Source: Theobroma cacao
Taxonomy: Eukaryota; Streptophyta; Magnoliopsida; Malvales; Malvaceae
Direction of reading: 5' to 3'
Length of the DNA stretch: 64,000 nucleotides
Assembly (NCBI RefSeq): GCF_000208745.1
Contig: NC_030851.1
Coordinates: 15,544,295-15,608,294 of the forward strand
Positions 23,782-36,630 of the stretch are shown one piece after another (within the stretch, counting starts at the first letter, position 1; each line of letters opens with the position of its first letter). The notes below the pieces were generated by a model that was given only the letters and a program-made list of their open reading frames with translations, was not told the DNA's origin and searched no databases. Position numbers and translations under genes: made by a program.

Positions 23782-26700
23782 TATTTGTTGGATAAACCAC
23801 GTAAGTGCATGTATCGTAAACAAGTAATATAATGAAAGTAAAGTTCGTTCCCACGGAGAATTATGCTTAATCTACTACTATTCTTGCCAAGTACTAAAAT
23901 TGACAAGACCTAATCTTATACAAACAAGCAAAATTAAAGACACTGAAAATTAAAAAAACTAAAATTAAACTAGAATTTATAATAAAAATAGCAATTTAAT
24001 TAATTAATCAATCAACCAAAAGTCTAGAACACAATATCTCCTCAATGTTTCATTTGAATTTCTTTTACTCTCCCTTTACTTAGGCCTGAGTTGTTAACTT
24101 AGAGTTCTAATTTATTTATAAGTCTCCGTCAAGTTTCTTATAAAAATATCTATCTCAACCAATTTACTATATGCCTATGCAAATAACATGCAAGTGTATG
24201 TCTACTCTACACGTGAATCAAATCAATCTCTCATGTAATTGATTGAACATATGCTATTTCATCCAAGGCTTACTCTAAACGCCTTATTTCAATTCTGTTT
24301 TAGGTTTCCAAATCAATCTAATTGGTGACTAATCAATCAGACATATTAAGAATAGGATTAAAATAAACAACTTAAAAACTAGTAATCATAAGTAAGAAAG
24401 AATGTTAAAAACTCAGACTACGCATTGTGTTCGATTGAGATTTTAGATTAATATACTTAGTTCAACATAATGTATGTAAACCTCATCCAAAAAATTATAA
24501 ATATTAAAACTAAACAAGAAAGTATAAAGAAAACTAAACAAGAAAAGAACTCCAAGATTTATCAATTCTTTGATATGCAATTCCTCCTTTGAATTCCTTG
24601 CCTTCTTGCTAGCCTTAACACCTTTTTTTCTTCAAAAAACTCTTGCTTAATTTATACTAAAACGTGCTTTTGAAAGAGAACTTAAATAGAGCTTAACTCC
24701 AAGGTAAAATAGAAGTCATAAAGCACCAAAAATCTCTTTCCTTCATTGGGTGCTGTGACGCCATGACTCTGGGACCTTATTTTTTTTTCTCAATCTTCTT
24801 TTGGGCATCGTGGCGCTGGTTGCTTGGTGGCCATGACACTAACACTCCTGTGCACCTTGAAGCATCATTCTCAATTGGGGCACTGTGATGCTAATGATAA
24901 TTATATTATATAGAGTTATCTTGATACATTTTGGGGGCTTAAATAACTAGATCTTTGATATTTTAGGTTCATATTTTAGCTTTTTAGGTGTTTTTCTAGT
25001 TTAACTTTGATTACATGTTAAGTAGTTAATTTAAGTTTTTTCGGTTCAATTTTATTTTAAATTACTTTAAGTGTATTATTGCTGATTTCTCTTATTGCTT
25101 TTGTAGGAAACATGATGAAAAATGTTCATTTGATGAAAATCCATGCAAGTATAGTGATGGCTTTATTCATATATGTTGTAGTAGTTTGCCCATATCTCTC
25201 TATAAAGAACTCAAAATGAGGTGATTCTTAGACCAATAGAACAATACAGGGAAGGGCTACAACTTTTATGTTTAGCACTTTGGCCAGTTCTGATCGGATA
25301 TTGGTCAAAATATTTGTCTAAGTTGGAGCATTGCAGTATTATGCATAGACTGAACTTGATGCGGTATTTGGAGCATATATTTCACTCCAAAAGTCCAATT
25401 GACTTGATTCTTGATCCATTAGAAAATTAAGAGACAGGGTTAAAACTTTCATGTTTACTATGTCACCCATTTTGTATCATATCAAGGTGAAAATTGCATT
25501 GGAAAATGTTTAACTGCTGCAGTTTTGCCCGAGGCAGCATGTGGAGGAAGGCTACAGCCTCCAGTTACTTAAGGCTGCAGCACCGAGGAAGCCAAGGCCA
25601 CAGCGCTGAGGAGAACAAGGTTGCAGTGCTGATGAAAGGAAGTGCACCATACAAATTTTCGAGGCTAGAGTGTTGCGGTGCCAAGAGAGGAGGGGCGCAA
25701 CGTTACCATAGCAAAAAGGCAATACCACGACTCCAAGAAATCATGACCATGGCACTGGACGATTTTTCAAAAATAAAAATTTGATGGGATTTCAAAAATT
25801 AGGTTACTTAGAGCTTATTTAAGGGACTTTTTTCAGAGGTTTTAAGGGTGAGGCAGCAAGCAACTATTCTGAAGAAAAGGAGCCAAGAACAAAACAAGAA
25901 AACAAGAGAATTTGAGATAGAATTGAGATTGCAAAGCTTTAATAATTAGTTCCTTTCTCTATTTTTGCGTTTCTCTTATTTTCTTTGGCTTGGATTCATA
26001 GCTAAATTCCTTTGGATATTGTTTTTATTAGATATTATGAGCTAAATTATTCTTCTAAGATTTTGGTGGATTTCAACATGTAATCTAAATATTAGTTACT
26101 TTTTTATTTACTATGAATCAGTATAGTTTTGTTTATTCAAATCTATTCTTAATGCTTTTGGCAAATAGTTAACTGATTTGTGAATCTAATTGAGATTCGA
26201 GAAAGAGATTTTAGATTGAACCAAGGTTTAAATAGTGTATGTTCACTTCACTTAGGTGATCTGATTTGCAAGTTGGGTAAACATACGCCAATTGCCATAC
26301 ATAGCCAAATTAGAATACTAGCTATTTAATTGATTACTATTGAGATATAGTGACCCAATTAAGTTAGGTGTTTGTACAAGTATCTTGACGTAGACTTGTA
26401 AATAGCTTTGGATTCTAGGTTAGTAAAACCACCTATGAATGTAAATAATAAGAAAAGCTGGTATTAGATGAAGTGTTGAATGAACCCATAATCTTAGGTT
26501 TTAGTTTATTGCCTTTTCCAAGTAATTTTAATTTATGTTAGTTAATTTAATGCTTATTTTAATTTTTTTAATTAATTTTTTGAAAATTTTAGTTACTTAA
26601 CTAAGATTAATTTGTTATAAATTTTAGTACTTAGTAAAGATTTAGGAACAAATCTTCATAGGAATGGTACTCTACTTCATCATTATATTACTTGTTTGAG

Positions 26701-27230
26701 ATAACATGTATTTACATGAAAATTCAACAACAGCTAACTCCTTCCATGGCTGAGCCGCTCAAAGCTTTACATTGCTCATTCAAACTCTACTACACTATTT
26801 CAATTTAGACATGATTGTTTACCTATTTCAAAGATGAACTGGAAAAGTGGTAAACAGGAAAGTTGTAGCCTTGCCTCTTAGCTTTCCAATGGTAAAAGAA
26901 TCATGTCAATTGGACTTCTTTAGTGAAAGATATACTTAAAATATCGACACATGTGCAGTTGAAGTCTGCATGTTGAATGCATCTCCTTCACAAAATAAGC
27001 CGTTTTTTTCAAAGTAGACTTACAAAAGCGTAAACTAACTTAAATAATTACTAAACTTAAATAAAAATAACATAAAATAGCCTAACACAATTGAACCCAA
27101 TATAATAAAATAAAATAAAATAAATGACTAAAAACGACTAAAAACAACTAATGTTTAAGCTAAATTTCAAGAACTTAAACAAAATATATTAAAAATTAAG
27201 ACCAAATAACTCTATAAGATATAGTTATCA
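23782..27230 (-). repeat. 3' LTR of Athila-1, split by a solo LTR
   Basis: Pieces 23782-24894 and 26738-27230, about 1.6 kb in total. Starts TATTTGTTGGATAAACC (the TG is mutated to TA) and ends ATAGTTATCA. It pairs with the 5' LTR at 41655-43295. Confidence 0.88.
24895..26732 (+). mobile_element. Solo Athila-like LTR inside the Athila-1 3' LTR
   Basis: 1,838 bp, running TGATAATTATATTATATAGAG to AATTCAACAACA, the reverse of the other LTR copies. GCTAA flanks it on both sides (24890-24894 and 26733-26737). Closest in wording to the solo LTR at 18860. A short ORF at 25494-25784 within it is not considered a gene. Confidence 0.9.
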
Positions 27231-27243
27231 CACCCCCAAAACT
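27231..27243 (-). other. Polypurine tract of Athila-1
   Basis: The minus strand reads AAGTTTTGGGGGTG immediately before the LTR start TGATAAC, as expected for second-strand priming. Confidence 0.8.
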
Positions 27244-28809
27244 TAATATTTTGTAGTCCTAGAGAAAAGCTCAAAAGAAAAAGTAAACAAAAGTGAAAAG
27301 AAATTTAAATGATAAAAGCGACCTAAATAAACAAACTAACTAGAGACAAATAGCACCAAATCAATGATCTCCATAATTTTCTCAAAAGTATATCTATTGA
27401 TCTCCAACTCAAGGAAAAATATAAGCATCATTCAAATTAATGTTTCAATTCAATTCAAGCACATTCTCGAATGGATTTTCATATGTGTGAAATCTTTTAC
27501 AAAGAATATTATGCTATTCGGATAAGTTTATGTCAATGCAAAATTTCAAATTAGTATTGGAACTCCATTAGTTTGCTTTTCATCTCTTTCTCTACTAATG
27601 TAGATGAATACTAAGTCAAGGATCAATAGGTTTTTATTAAGCTTGTAATGTATGGCTAGGGTCAAGGTAGGATAAAGGTCATTAATTTGGCTGAATTCAA
27701 TCTAATCACATAATCATTTTAGGACTTATATAGAGCTCTATTTTCATTCTCCAAGTAACTCTTTTTTCTTTACTTTGAAACTATCTTTTGTTCAACACTT
27801 TATTCTACCTTTGTTTTTATTACAATTTCACACCTCCAAACTTATTTCTTTTATTGTAGGTAGTGGGGTGAATACTCATACAATTTTAAACTTTTCATCA
27901 CAACATTACTTTTCTACCACATGCATTTAGCTCAATATATATTTTCTAAAACAATATACATGCATAGAGTGAGGGTTGCAAAATTGGAAATTTCATTTTA
28001 AAGTTAGGCTTAATTATTCTTTGTTTAAACAAAGAAAAGGGAAAATAAGGCTCAAGGGTGTATACTAAGGATAAATATAATAATGTTGACTTGAAAAGCT
28101 CAAATGGTCTAAAGATGGGCTAAATAATCTTTCTAACTAAGCATTGCCTAGGATTTCGCCTCAAGAGAGAATCAAGCAAATTCTAGAACTCTTGACATAA
28201 TTCAAAATTCACATCATCATAAACCTTCTCTAGACAAGCACAATAATTCAAAGCAAAAGATAAAGTGCTTAATATATATGGAAATCACATTCTAACAATG
28301 ATACTAAATACATGAGTTTAGCACAAACCAAACAATATCCTTATTTACCGAGAGCTAAAGATACAAGACAACTAAATTCTCATCATTGGATAAGGAAATC
28401 ATCGAAAACAATTAGGCACAATATCACTTCTAAGTCCTAGATCCTAAAGCCTTTCCTAAACATGCATTAAAAGTTAAAATAATGTACTTCAAAAAATTAA
28501 ATGATCAACTATCCTAAAAGACAAACATAGAACAAATAAATAAATTTTCATCTTCAACTTCCAAAAAAATTAAATCCATCCCCCTAAACTTAAATCAAAC
28601 TTTGTCCTCAATATTAGAAAAATAAAGAAAAGGTAAAGAATACTCCCCTGATAGTTAGATGATTCTAGAGAAGCTTCTACTATTCTTCCTCATCTTCATC
28701 ATTATTATTGCCAAAGTTGTGTGAAAGTGAGGTAGAGCTTTTTTTGTTTTTGTAAAAGAAAAGAGATTAATGAACAAATAAATAAATAAATAAATAAATA
28801 AATAAACAA
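27244..28809 (-). other. 3' non-coding region of Athila-1
   Basis: No domain is readable on either strand. It contains an (AAAT)n microsatellite at about 28773-28808. Confidence 0.55.
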
Positions 28810-29093
28810 GAGCATAAGTTTAGAAAGCTTGGGTTGCCTCTCAAGAAGCTCTTATTTATAGTCACTAGCTTGACTTGGCACCCCTTTTTGCACTTCTTCA
28901 TTCATAACATAAGGCTTGAGGCTTTGTTTATTAATCTTGAATGCTCTGGTAAGCGTACTAAAAATCTCAATAAGGTAATAAGACAAAACCTTTACCACTG
29001 CAAAGGTTTTCCACCAATTTGGTTAAAGTTGCCATGGTAAAAGATGGAGGCTTGAACTAGAAAGTACTACTTGTTGTCCAACCTCAAAATCAA
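28810..29093 (-). pseudogene. Athila-1 integrase C-terminal fragment
   Basis: The minus strand reads DFEVGQQVVLSSSSLHLLPWQL, then WWKTFAVVKVLS and FKINKQSLKPYVMNEEV, matching the end of Ty3 integrases (VGQKVLLFNSRLKLFPGKL and GHRLKPY-type wording). Stops are present. It follows the protease region directly, so the central 2-3 kb of pol is deleted; the junction is near 29093-29100. Confidence 0.8.
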
Positions 29094-29149
29094 GGTCAAT
29101 AGAAGATGGTGGTTTTGACTCAAGAGTTGGTGCTTGCTTGATTAAATGT

Positions 29150-29570
29150 GGTGGAATAGGCTTACCTTTACCTTTATAAACTACATCCATTCCATAGCAA
29201 TTTACTGTAGAGGAAGGATATTTAGCTAAACTGAATATATTAAACTAGACTACCACCTCTCCAACTTTGAAAGTTATCTTCCCATTATTCACATCAATGA
29301 TTGCTCTAGCTATAGCTAAAAATGGTCTTCCTAGAATAAGAGGAATTTCAATATCATTTTCCATCTCAAGCACTACGAAGTCCAACAAAATGTACAACTT
29401 CCCAACTCTAACTAAGACATCCTCAATAATCCCAACAGGGCACCTGATTATTCTATTTAGTAATTTTAAAGAAACTATAGTAAGTTGTATCTCATTAAGT
29501 CCAAGTTTCCTAGCAATAGAAATTTTAAAACTACCAATAGTACAAAAAACTTTGTGGATCCTTAAGCTTT
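29150..29570 (-). pseudogene. Athila-1 aspartic protease region, active site deleted
   Basis: The minus strand shows ARKLGLNEIQLT, IIEDVLVRVGKLYILLDFVVL, NDIEIPLILGRPFLAIARA and IIDVNNGKITFKVGE, a well-conserved Athila-type protease region. The segment that normally carries the DLGA active site between CTIG and ARKLGL is missing (near 29530), whereas Athila-2 still has DLGASVNSMPLS. The product could not be catalytic. Confidence 0.82.
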
Positions 29571-29599
29571 GATGGAAGCTTATTTTGAATTATGGCACT

Positions 29600-30651
29600 G
29601 CATTCTTTAGTAAGTGCAACAGTTTCAAACTCACCCAATTTTCTCTTTTTGGACAAGATGTCTTTCAAAAATTTTACATAACTTGGCATTTGTTTTGGAG
29701 CTTCAGTAAAAGGAATATTAATGTGTAGCTTTTTAAATACCTCAAGAAATCTTTGGAATTGTTTGTCAAGTTTTTACTTTCGAAAACGTCGAGGAAAAGG
29801 TGATGGAGGTGGTTGTGAAGGCTTTATTTTTCATTTTTCTACAGTTAATTTTTCACTAGAATTTTCAACCATAACATTTTTTTCAGCATCTTTCTCAACT
29901 TCTTTTTCAATTTCTTTTTCAGCAAGCTTAACCAAATTTTCAAAATTTAAATCTGTACCGCTTACCTATTTTCCATTTACCTTTTTTCCTCTTGAGTGTG
30001 ATTGCGTTGCAATGCTCTTGTCCTTTTTTTCTTGGATTGGCTTCAGTGTTGCTCGGTAAAGTGTCTTGAAGTCTATTGTTGACAACATTAGCTAACTGAC
30101 CCAATTGTGTCTTAAGATTTTAGAGAGATGCTGATTGGCTTTGGATTAATCAAATTGACTTTGAATGACAACATCATTCTTTGCCATGTATTGCATGAAC
30201 ATCTCTTCCATTGTTGGGTTTTTTTTAGCATAGGAGCTTGAGGTTGTGGTGGAAATCCTAGAGGAAAATTTGGCTTAGGAGCTAATGAAAATGCTTGGTT
30301 GTTGTTCCAAGAAAAATTAGGATGATTCCTCTATCTCGGATTATATGTGTTGGAATAAGGATTATTTTGTGGCTACCTATTTCCAGCATAGGAGCTAATG
30401 AATGTTTTTCCCCGCATAAATCATAAGTCACAAAAAAGGCTTTGAATCTCATTAACACTCAAACTATCAATTTTCTTGGTAATAGAAACCAATTGTGTAG
30501 TCAAACCATTAATTGCATCAAGTTCATGGATACCAACAATTTTTCTCGCCTTTAATCTTTCATAAGGTCATTAGTAATTATTTGAAGGCATCTCCTTTAG
30601 CAAAATTATAGCCTCATCAATGGATTTACTCATAAGTGCACCTCCAGGTTC
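29600..30651 (-). pseudogene. Athila-1 gag, C-terminal part
   Basis: The minus strand reads NPTMEEMFMQYMAKNDVVIQSQ, LKTQLGQLANVVNNRLQ, TLPSNTEANPRKKGQEHCNAITL, wording typical of the gag C-terminus of Athila elements. Stops and frame changes. It is separated from the N-terminal part (40905-41530) by Copia B. Confidence 0.82.
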
Positions 30652-31882
30652 TGTTGGCTCCATTAGTTTTTGATGATAATAAAACATTCCCATTCATTTG
30701 TGTTTAATATCTCTACTTGAGTGTGCAGGACAAATATTGTATGTAAAAATTAATAAATCATTCAAATGCACATGTCAAAAAGCATAGGAATAAGGAAGTC
30801 ACAATTGATCAACAAGACAAAAGCCTCTTAGTAGATTAATGAAGAGTTAGTCAGCTAAAATTCAAATCAGAAGTTGGTGGGCTGAAGAGTTTTGGGAGAC
30901 AGAAAAGACTTAGTCGACCAAGAAATGAGTTAGTCGACTAAGTGCACACTGTCAGAAACTAGGATCAGAAGATAGAGACGACTTAGTCGACTAAGATATC
31001 GATTAGTCGACTAAGATCATTCTGCCAAAAATTTGAATTGTGCACTAGAAGACAAATTAATGGCCAGAATTGCTACCAAACTGTTTCCAACGGTCAAAAA
31101 CTATCTAACTCACATCAGAGCTGATTTTTCAAGTATAAAAGGGGCTTCCAATGGATAGAAATGCAATGAAGGCTTCCAAGAACAAAAAAAGCTCAAAATA
31201 GCAAAACTTCTCTACAATACTTTTTGCACTTCACTCTAATCTTTGTATTTGAGATAGGCACTTAACTTGGTACCATTCAGATCAAGTTAGTGATCATAGG
31301 TACATTCTTATTTCTTTTCTTCTTGAATACTTAGAGTGAGTGAATCACTGTAAGGGGTTTATTCAAGCTTGAGCTTGATTGAATGTATAAGTTCTAACTT
31401 AGCCTAGAAAAGTTAGTTGTTGGGTTTTGGTTGATCCCGTGAAAAACCATTGTTGTAGGTTATGGTTGAGCCTTTGAAAAATCACTTTGGGTTTTGGTTG
31501 AGCTTGTGAAAAACCATTATGAAAGGTTGTGGTTGAGCCTTTGAAAATCCACTTTGGGTTTTGGTTGATCCGGTAAAAACCATTATGAAAGGTTTTGGCT
31601 AAGCCTGATAAAAGCTATTGTAAAGCTTGGTGAAAACTTGTGAATTTCATTGGTTCATAGTGGATTAGTTTGAAAAATCCTTGATTGAATAATCAAGGTA
31701 GTGGATGTAGATCTTGGACCGAACCACTATAAATTGCTGCACATTGTCTCCTCTATTTTTAATCTTTCATTCATCTTTTAATTTTCCTTTTATCTTGAAT
31801 CTATGCCCAACTAGAAGGTAACTTTATTAAGAGCCAAAAAGTTCTATTCACCCCCCTCTAGCATATTTATTTGGGATCAACA
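30652..31882 (+). repeat. 5' LTR of Copia B
   Basis: 1,231 bp, TGTTGGCTCC to GATCAACA. Contains four variants of the palindrome CTTAGTCGACTAAG at 30908-31015 and, near its end, a run of diverged GGTT..TTGAGCCTTTGAAAAACCA units (about 31425-31640). CACCCCCCTCTAGCA lies just before the end. Confidence 0.95.
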
Positions 31883-31884
31883 AG

Positions 31885-31896
31885 TGGTATCAGAGC
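31885..31896 (+). other. Primer-binding site of Copia B
   Basis: TGGTATCAGAGC, the exact complement of the 3' end of initiator tRNA-Met, two bases after the LTR. Confidence 0.95.
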
Positions 31897-31940
31897 AAAT
31901 TCCCTGTTATTAAGGTCTAACACCCTTTGGGAGGATCTTA

Positions 31941-33530
31941 ATGGTTCTACAAAAATCAGTGGTTGCTGAGGGACAATCAACAAACAGACTACCTCTGTTT
32001 GATGGCTCTAACTATCTTTATTGGAGCACTAGGATGTCAATATATATTAGGGCAATTGATTATGAGATGTGGGATGTCATAACTGATGGACCATTCATTC
32101 CTTCAACCTTAAATGTAGTTACCAACGAGAGGATCCCTAAGCCAAGGTCTGAATGGACCGAGGCTAAAACTAAAAAGGTCTAGATCAATTTTAAGGCAAT
32201 CAAAACATTACATTGTGCTTTCACTCCCACTGAGTTCAATAAAATATCAAGTTGTACCACTGCAAAATAGTTGTGGGATAAACTTAGGATTATCCATGAA
32301 GGGACTTCTCAAGTCAAGGAGTCTAAGATAGCCCTTTTGACCCATAATTATGAAATATTTAAGATAGAGCCTGGTGAAGATATCACCAGCATGTTAGATA
32401 GATTCACAAACATCACAAACAAATTAAGTTAATTAGGCAAACCAATTCCCGAGCATGAAATTGTAAAAAAGACTTCTTAGAAGCCTACCTAAAAATTGGA
32501 AGCCTAAGTTGACAGCCATCCGAGAAGCCAAGGACTTATTTGTTATAACTTTAGATGAAATTTGTGATTCTCTTCTTACTCATGGGCTAGAACTCAAGGA
32601 AGAAGAAGAAGAAGATAGAAAGGAAGCTAAAGAAAAGAAGAAAAGCATCACCCTTAAAGCCATCATTCTTGAAAAAGAACTGGATGAGCTATCTTGTGAT
32701 GATGATGAAGAACTAGCCTAGTTGCTAAGAGATTCAGAAAACTGATGGGCAAAAGAAATCAGAGACTAACTAGAAGAGGGTTTAGAAAAGATCAAGGTTC
32801 TTCATGGAAAGGAAGAAAAAAAAATGACTCTAACAAAAAGGAAGAGCTTACATGTTTCGAATGCAAGAAGCTTGGACATTTTAAGTCCGATGCCCCTTGT
32901 TGAAGGAAGAAACTCCAAAGAGAAACAAGAAGTCAAAGAAGGCAATAGTGGCAGCCACTTGGTTAGATAGTGACACTTCAAGTTTTGAAGCTGAGGAAGA
33001 AAAAGCTAAAAAAAGAGCAAACTTGTGTTTGATGGCACGGGATGATGAATCTGAGGTATCTTTATCCCCTTTCAATATTTCTATTGATGAGCTTAAGAAT
33101 GAATATGAATGTTTATATGATGAATTTGAGAAACTTGTTTTGAAATACAAGACCTTAAAGAAAAAGTCTACATCTCTAGAATCAGATTTGGATAAGATCA
33201 AACTCGAATTTGATTTTATTTTTGAACAAAGAAATTTTCTACAAATTGAATTGGAGCACTCAAAAACAGATTTTGAAAATCTAAAATTGAAATTGGAAAG
33301 CAAAACTGAAATCTTACAAAAGCTGAGTGAAGAAAATGCTGCACTTAAAAGTTTGAAAAATGAAACTCCAAAAAGAAATGTTTACTACAAGAAAAATTCT
33401 ACTAATGCATCATCTAGGTGTTATATTTGTGATAAAGTTGGCCATTTATCCTATGATTGAAATAGAAAAAGGAATCTGCAGAAAATAAGAAAAATATGGG
33501 TTCCAAAAGGATCTTATGTTGCTGCTAACA
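31941..33530 (+). pseudogene. Copia B gag, disrupted
   Basis: ATG at 31941. Opens with LPLFDGSNYLYWSTRMSIYI (the DUF4219-like start of Copia gag), then LWDKLRIIHEGTSQVKESKIALL and the SMLDRFTNITNKL region, interrupted by stops at 32181, 32269 and others. A Glu/Lys-rich segment and a first zinc knuckle follow (CFECKKLGHFKS, 32857-32892), where one base shifts the frame. Then comes an intact 187-codon run (32897-33460) predicted to be a long coiled coil (heptad-like Leu, Glu and Lys from about 33080 to 33350), ending with a second knuckle CYICDKVGHLSYD. A long coiled-coil gag with two knuckles is usual in SIRE-like elements. Forms the particle. Confidence 0.85.
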
Positions 33531-33579
33531 ATTAAGGACCCATCAGGGTATGGGTACCTATAAAGAAATATTGAATATT

Positions 33580-36500
33580 TGTTTTGTAGGATGAGCTGCA
33601 CTTAAAAGATACATGTTTAAGAGCTCAACTTAAGAAGAAGCAACCTTGGTATATGGACAGTGGCTGCTCAAGGCACAAGACAGGGAATGAAATGCTATTT
33701 GCACAGCTAGACAAGAAAAAGGGAGGAACCGTATCTTTTGGTGATGATTCGAAAGGTAGAATTCATGGCATAGGAACGGTTGGTAAGAAGTCTCTAACTC
33801 AAATTAGTCATGTACTATTGCTTAAAGGTTTGAAACATAATTTATTGAGCATTAGTCAATTGTGTGATAAAGGATTTAAGGTATGTTTTGACTTAACCAA
33901 ATGTGAAGTGATAGACATATGCATTAAAAAAGTCTCCTTTATAAGAAGAAGATTAAATAATATGTATGTTGTATTTCTTGAGGATCTTGAAATGGATTGT
34001 GAAATATGTCTTGTAGAAAATGCTGAAAATGATAGTAGGTTATGGCATAGGAGATTAGGACATGTTAGCATGCATACCATGTCAAAGTTGATTAGAAAAA
34101 ATTTATTTGTTGGATTGTCGGATCTTAAGTTTGAAAATAACAAGATATGTGATGCTTGCCAACTAGGAAAGCAAGTTAGAACATCCTTTAAGACTAAGAA
34201 AGTTGTTTCCACATCTAGACCTCTTGAATTGATGCACATTGATCTATTTGGTCCAATAAGTACAACTAGTCTAGGAGGAAAATCTTATGGCTTTGTAATA
34301 ATTGATGACTACTCTAGGTACACTTGGGTATATTTCCTTGCTCATAAAAACAATGCTCTATCATATTCATAAGTCATTGTAGGAAGGTTGAAAATGAAAA
34401 AGGACTAGCTATAGTTAGTATTAGAAGTGATTATGGAGGTGATTTTGAAGGAGATGAATTTGAGAACTTTTGTAATGAAAAAGGGGTTGGATATAACTTT
34501 TCTGCACCTAGAACACCCCAGCAAAATGGAGTTGTAGAGAAAAAAAACTGAACCTTGAAGGAAATGGCTCGAACTATGCTATGTGAGAATAATCTACCTA
34601 AATACTTTTGGGCAAAAGCTGTTAATACAGTAGCTTATACCCTTAATAGAGTGTCTATAAGAGCCATGATATCAAAGACTCCATACAAACTGTACAAAGG
34701 TAAGAAACCAAATATTTCTCACCTTAGGAGCTTTGGCTGCAAGTGTTTTGTATTAAACAATGGTAAACAACCTTTAGGAAAGTTTGATGCAAAGAGTGAT
34801 GAAGCTATATTTTTAGGATATGCATTAAACTCAAAAGCTTATAGAGTCTTCAACAAAAGATCTTTAACGGTTAAAGAATCCATCCATGTAGTTTTTGATG
34901 AATCCAATACCTTGCAAAAGGAAATTTCTGATGATGAAAATGATACGGATGTTCTTGAAAGACAATTGGAAGAGATGAGTTTAGATGATAAGATAAATAG
35001 TGAAGAAAATACTATAGGTAGAGAAACAGAACCTCCACCCATAGAAACCCTGCAACAAGAGAGACTTGTGAGTTTTTAGCTTTCATTTCTCAAATTGAGC
35101 CTAAAACATTTGAGGATACAGAAAAAGAGGAAAGCTGAATATTGGCCATGCAAGACGAACTTGATCAATTCAAAAGAAACCATGTATGGTCATTAGTCTC
35201 TAGGCCTATAAACCACCCTATTGTTGGAACAAAATGGGTGTTTAGAAATAAGGTAGATGAGAAAGGAATGTACTTAGAAATAAAGCAGGGTTGGTAGCCA
35301 AGGATATAACTAAGAGGAAGGAATAGACTATGATGAAACCTTTGCACCAGTTGCCAGGATAGAAGATATAAGATTACTCATTGCATTTGCTTGCTTTATG
35401 AACTTTAAGTTATTCCAAATGGATGTAAAGAATGCATTCTTAAATGGTTTCGTTCAACAAGAAGTTTATGTTGAGCAACCCCTTGGGTTTGAGGACTATG
35501 AAAAACCAGATCATGTTTTCAAACTTCACAAAGCTTTGTATGGATTGAAACAAGCTCCTAGAGCTTGATATGAGAGGCTTTCAAAATTTTTGGTTGCAAA
35601 AGGTTATGTTAGAGTTAGTATTGATACAACATTATTTATCAAAAGATATTTAAAAGATTTAATTATTGTTCAAATTTATGTGGATGACATTGTGTTTGGT
35701 GCAACTAATGAGGCTTTATGCAAGAATTTTGCTAAAGAAATGCAGGGGGAATTTGAGATGAGCATGATGGGTGAGCTGAAGTGTTTTTTTGGGCTTCAAA
35801 TCAAACAAAGTGAGATAGGAATCTTCATCAATCAAGAAAGATACACTCAAGACATGCTCAAAAGGTTTAATATGCTAAAGTTGAAATCAATTTGTACACC
35901 GATGAGTCCATCCACCAGACTTGATATAGATGAAAAAGGAAATGATGTTGTTCAAAAGCTCTATAGAGTTATGATCGGATCACTTCTTCATTTAACAGCC
36001 AGTAGGCCTGATATACAATTCAGTGTGTGTTTGTGTGCTCATTTTCAATCTCAACTCAAAGAATCACACATGACTGCTGTTAAAAGAATTTTTAGATACC
36101 TCATAGACACACAAACTTTAGGCATATGGTACCCTAGAGAATCATCTTTTAGCTTAGTTGGATATTCGGATGCTGATTTTACTAGCAACAAAACAGATAG
36201 AAAGAGCACCAATGGAACCTGCCAGTTTCTAGGTAGTATGCTTGTGTCATGGTCTAGCAAAAAGAAAAATTCAGTTGCTCTGTCTACAGCAAAAGTAGAA
36301 TATGTATCTCTAGGCAGCTGTTGTGCTTAAATCTTATGGATTAAACAACAACTAAAAGACTATTGAATGTCAATGAATAACATACTAATATATTGTGACA
36401 ATACAAGTGCAATCAACATTTTAAAAAATCCTGTGCAGCTTTCTAGGACTAAGCATATTGAGATTAGGCACCACTTTGTTAGAGATCATGTAGTTAAAGG

Positions 36501-36630
36501 TGACATTAAAATTGAGTTTGTAAATACTTTACATCAATTAGCCGACATCTTCACAAAACCCTTAAATAAGGATTGATTCTGTGATGAGATTAAAAGAAAT
36601 TTAGGAATGATTAGTGTGCAGGAGCTTTAA
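33580..36630 (+). pseudogene. Copia B pol: protease, integrase, reverse transcriptase, RNase H, disrupted
   Basis: Protease: WYMDSGCSRHKTG (33648-33690), active-site DSG. Pre-integrase and integrase: LWHRRLGHVSMHTMSKL (34041), CDACQLGKQ, HIDLFGPI, VIIDDYSRYTWVYF, then SAPRTPQQNGVVEKKN near 34500. RT: DYDETFAPVARIEDIRLLI (35320), MDVKNAFLNG (35420), YGLKQAPRA (35535), YVDDIVFGA (35680). RNase H: GYSDADFTSNKTDRKST (36160), CDNTSAINI (36398), KHIEIRHHFVRD and LADIFTKPL. Stops at 34370, 34549, 35567 and 36328 and frame changes near 35090 and 35280 break it. Catalytic motifs that can be read are intact, so decay is mostly nonsense and small indels. Confidence 0.92.

Noticed and set aside
25494..25784. 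96-codon ORF with several cysteines
   Set aside because: Lies wholly in a solo LTR and reads the GC-richer LTR core; the matching part of other LTR copies is not open.
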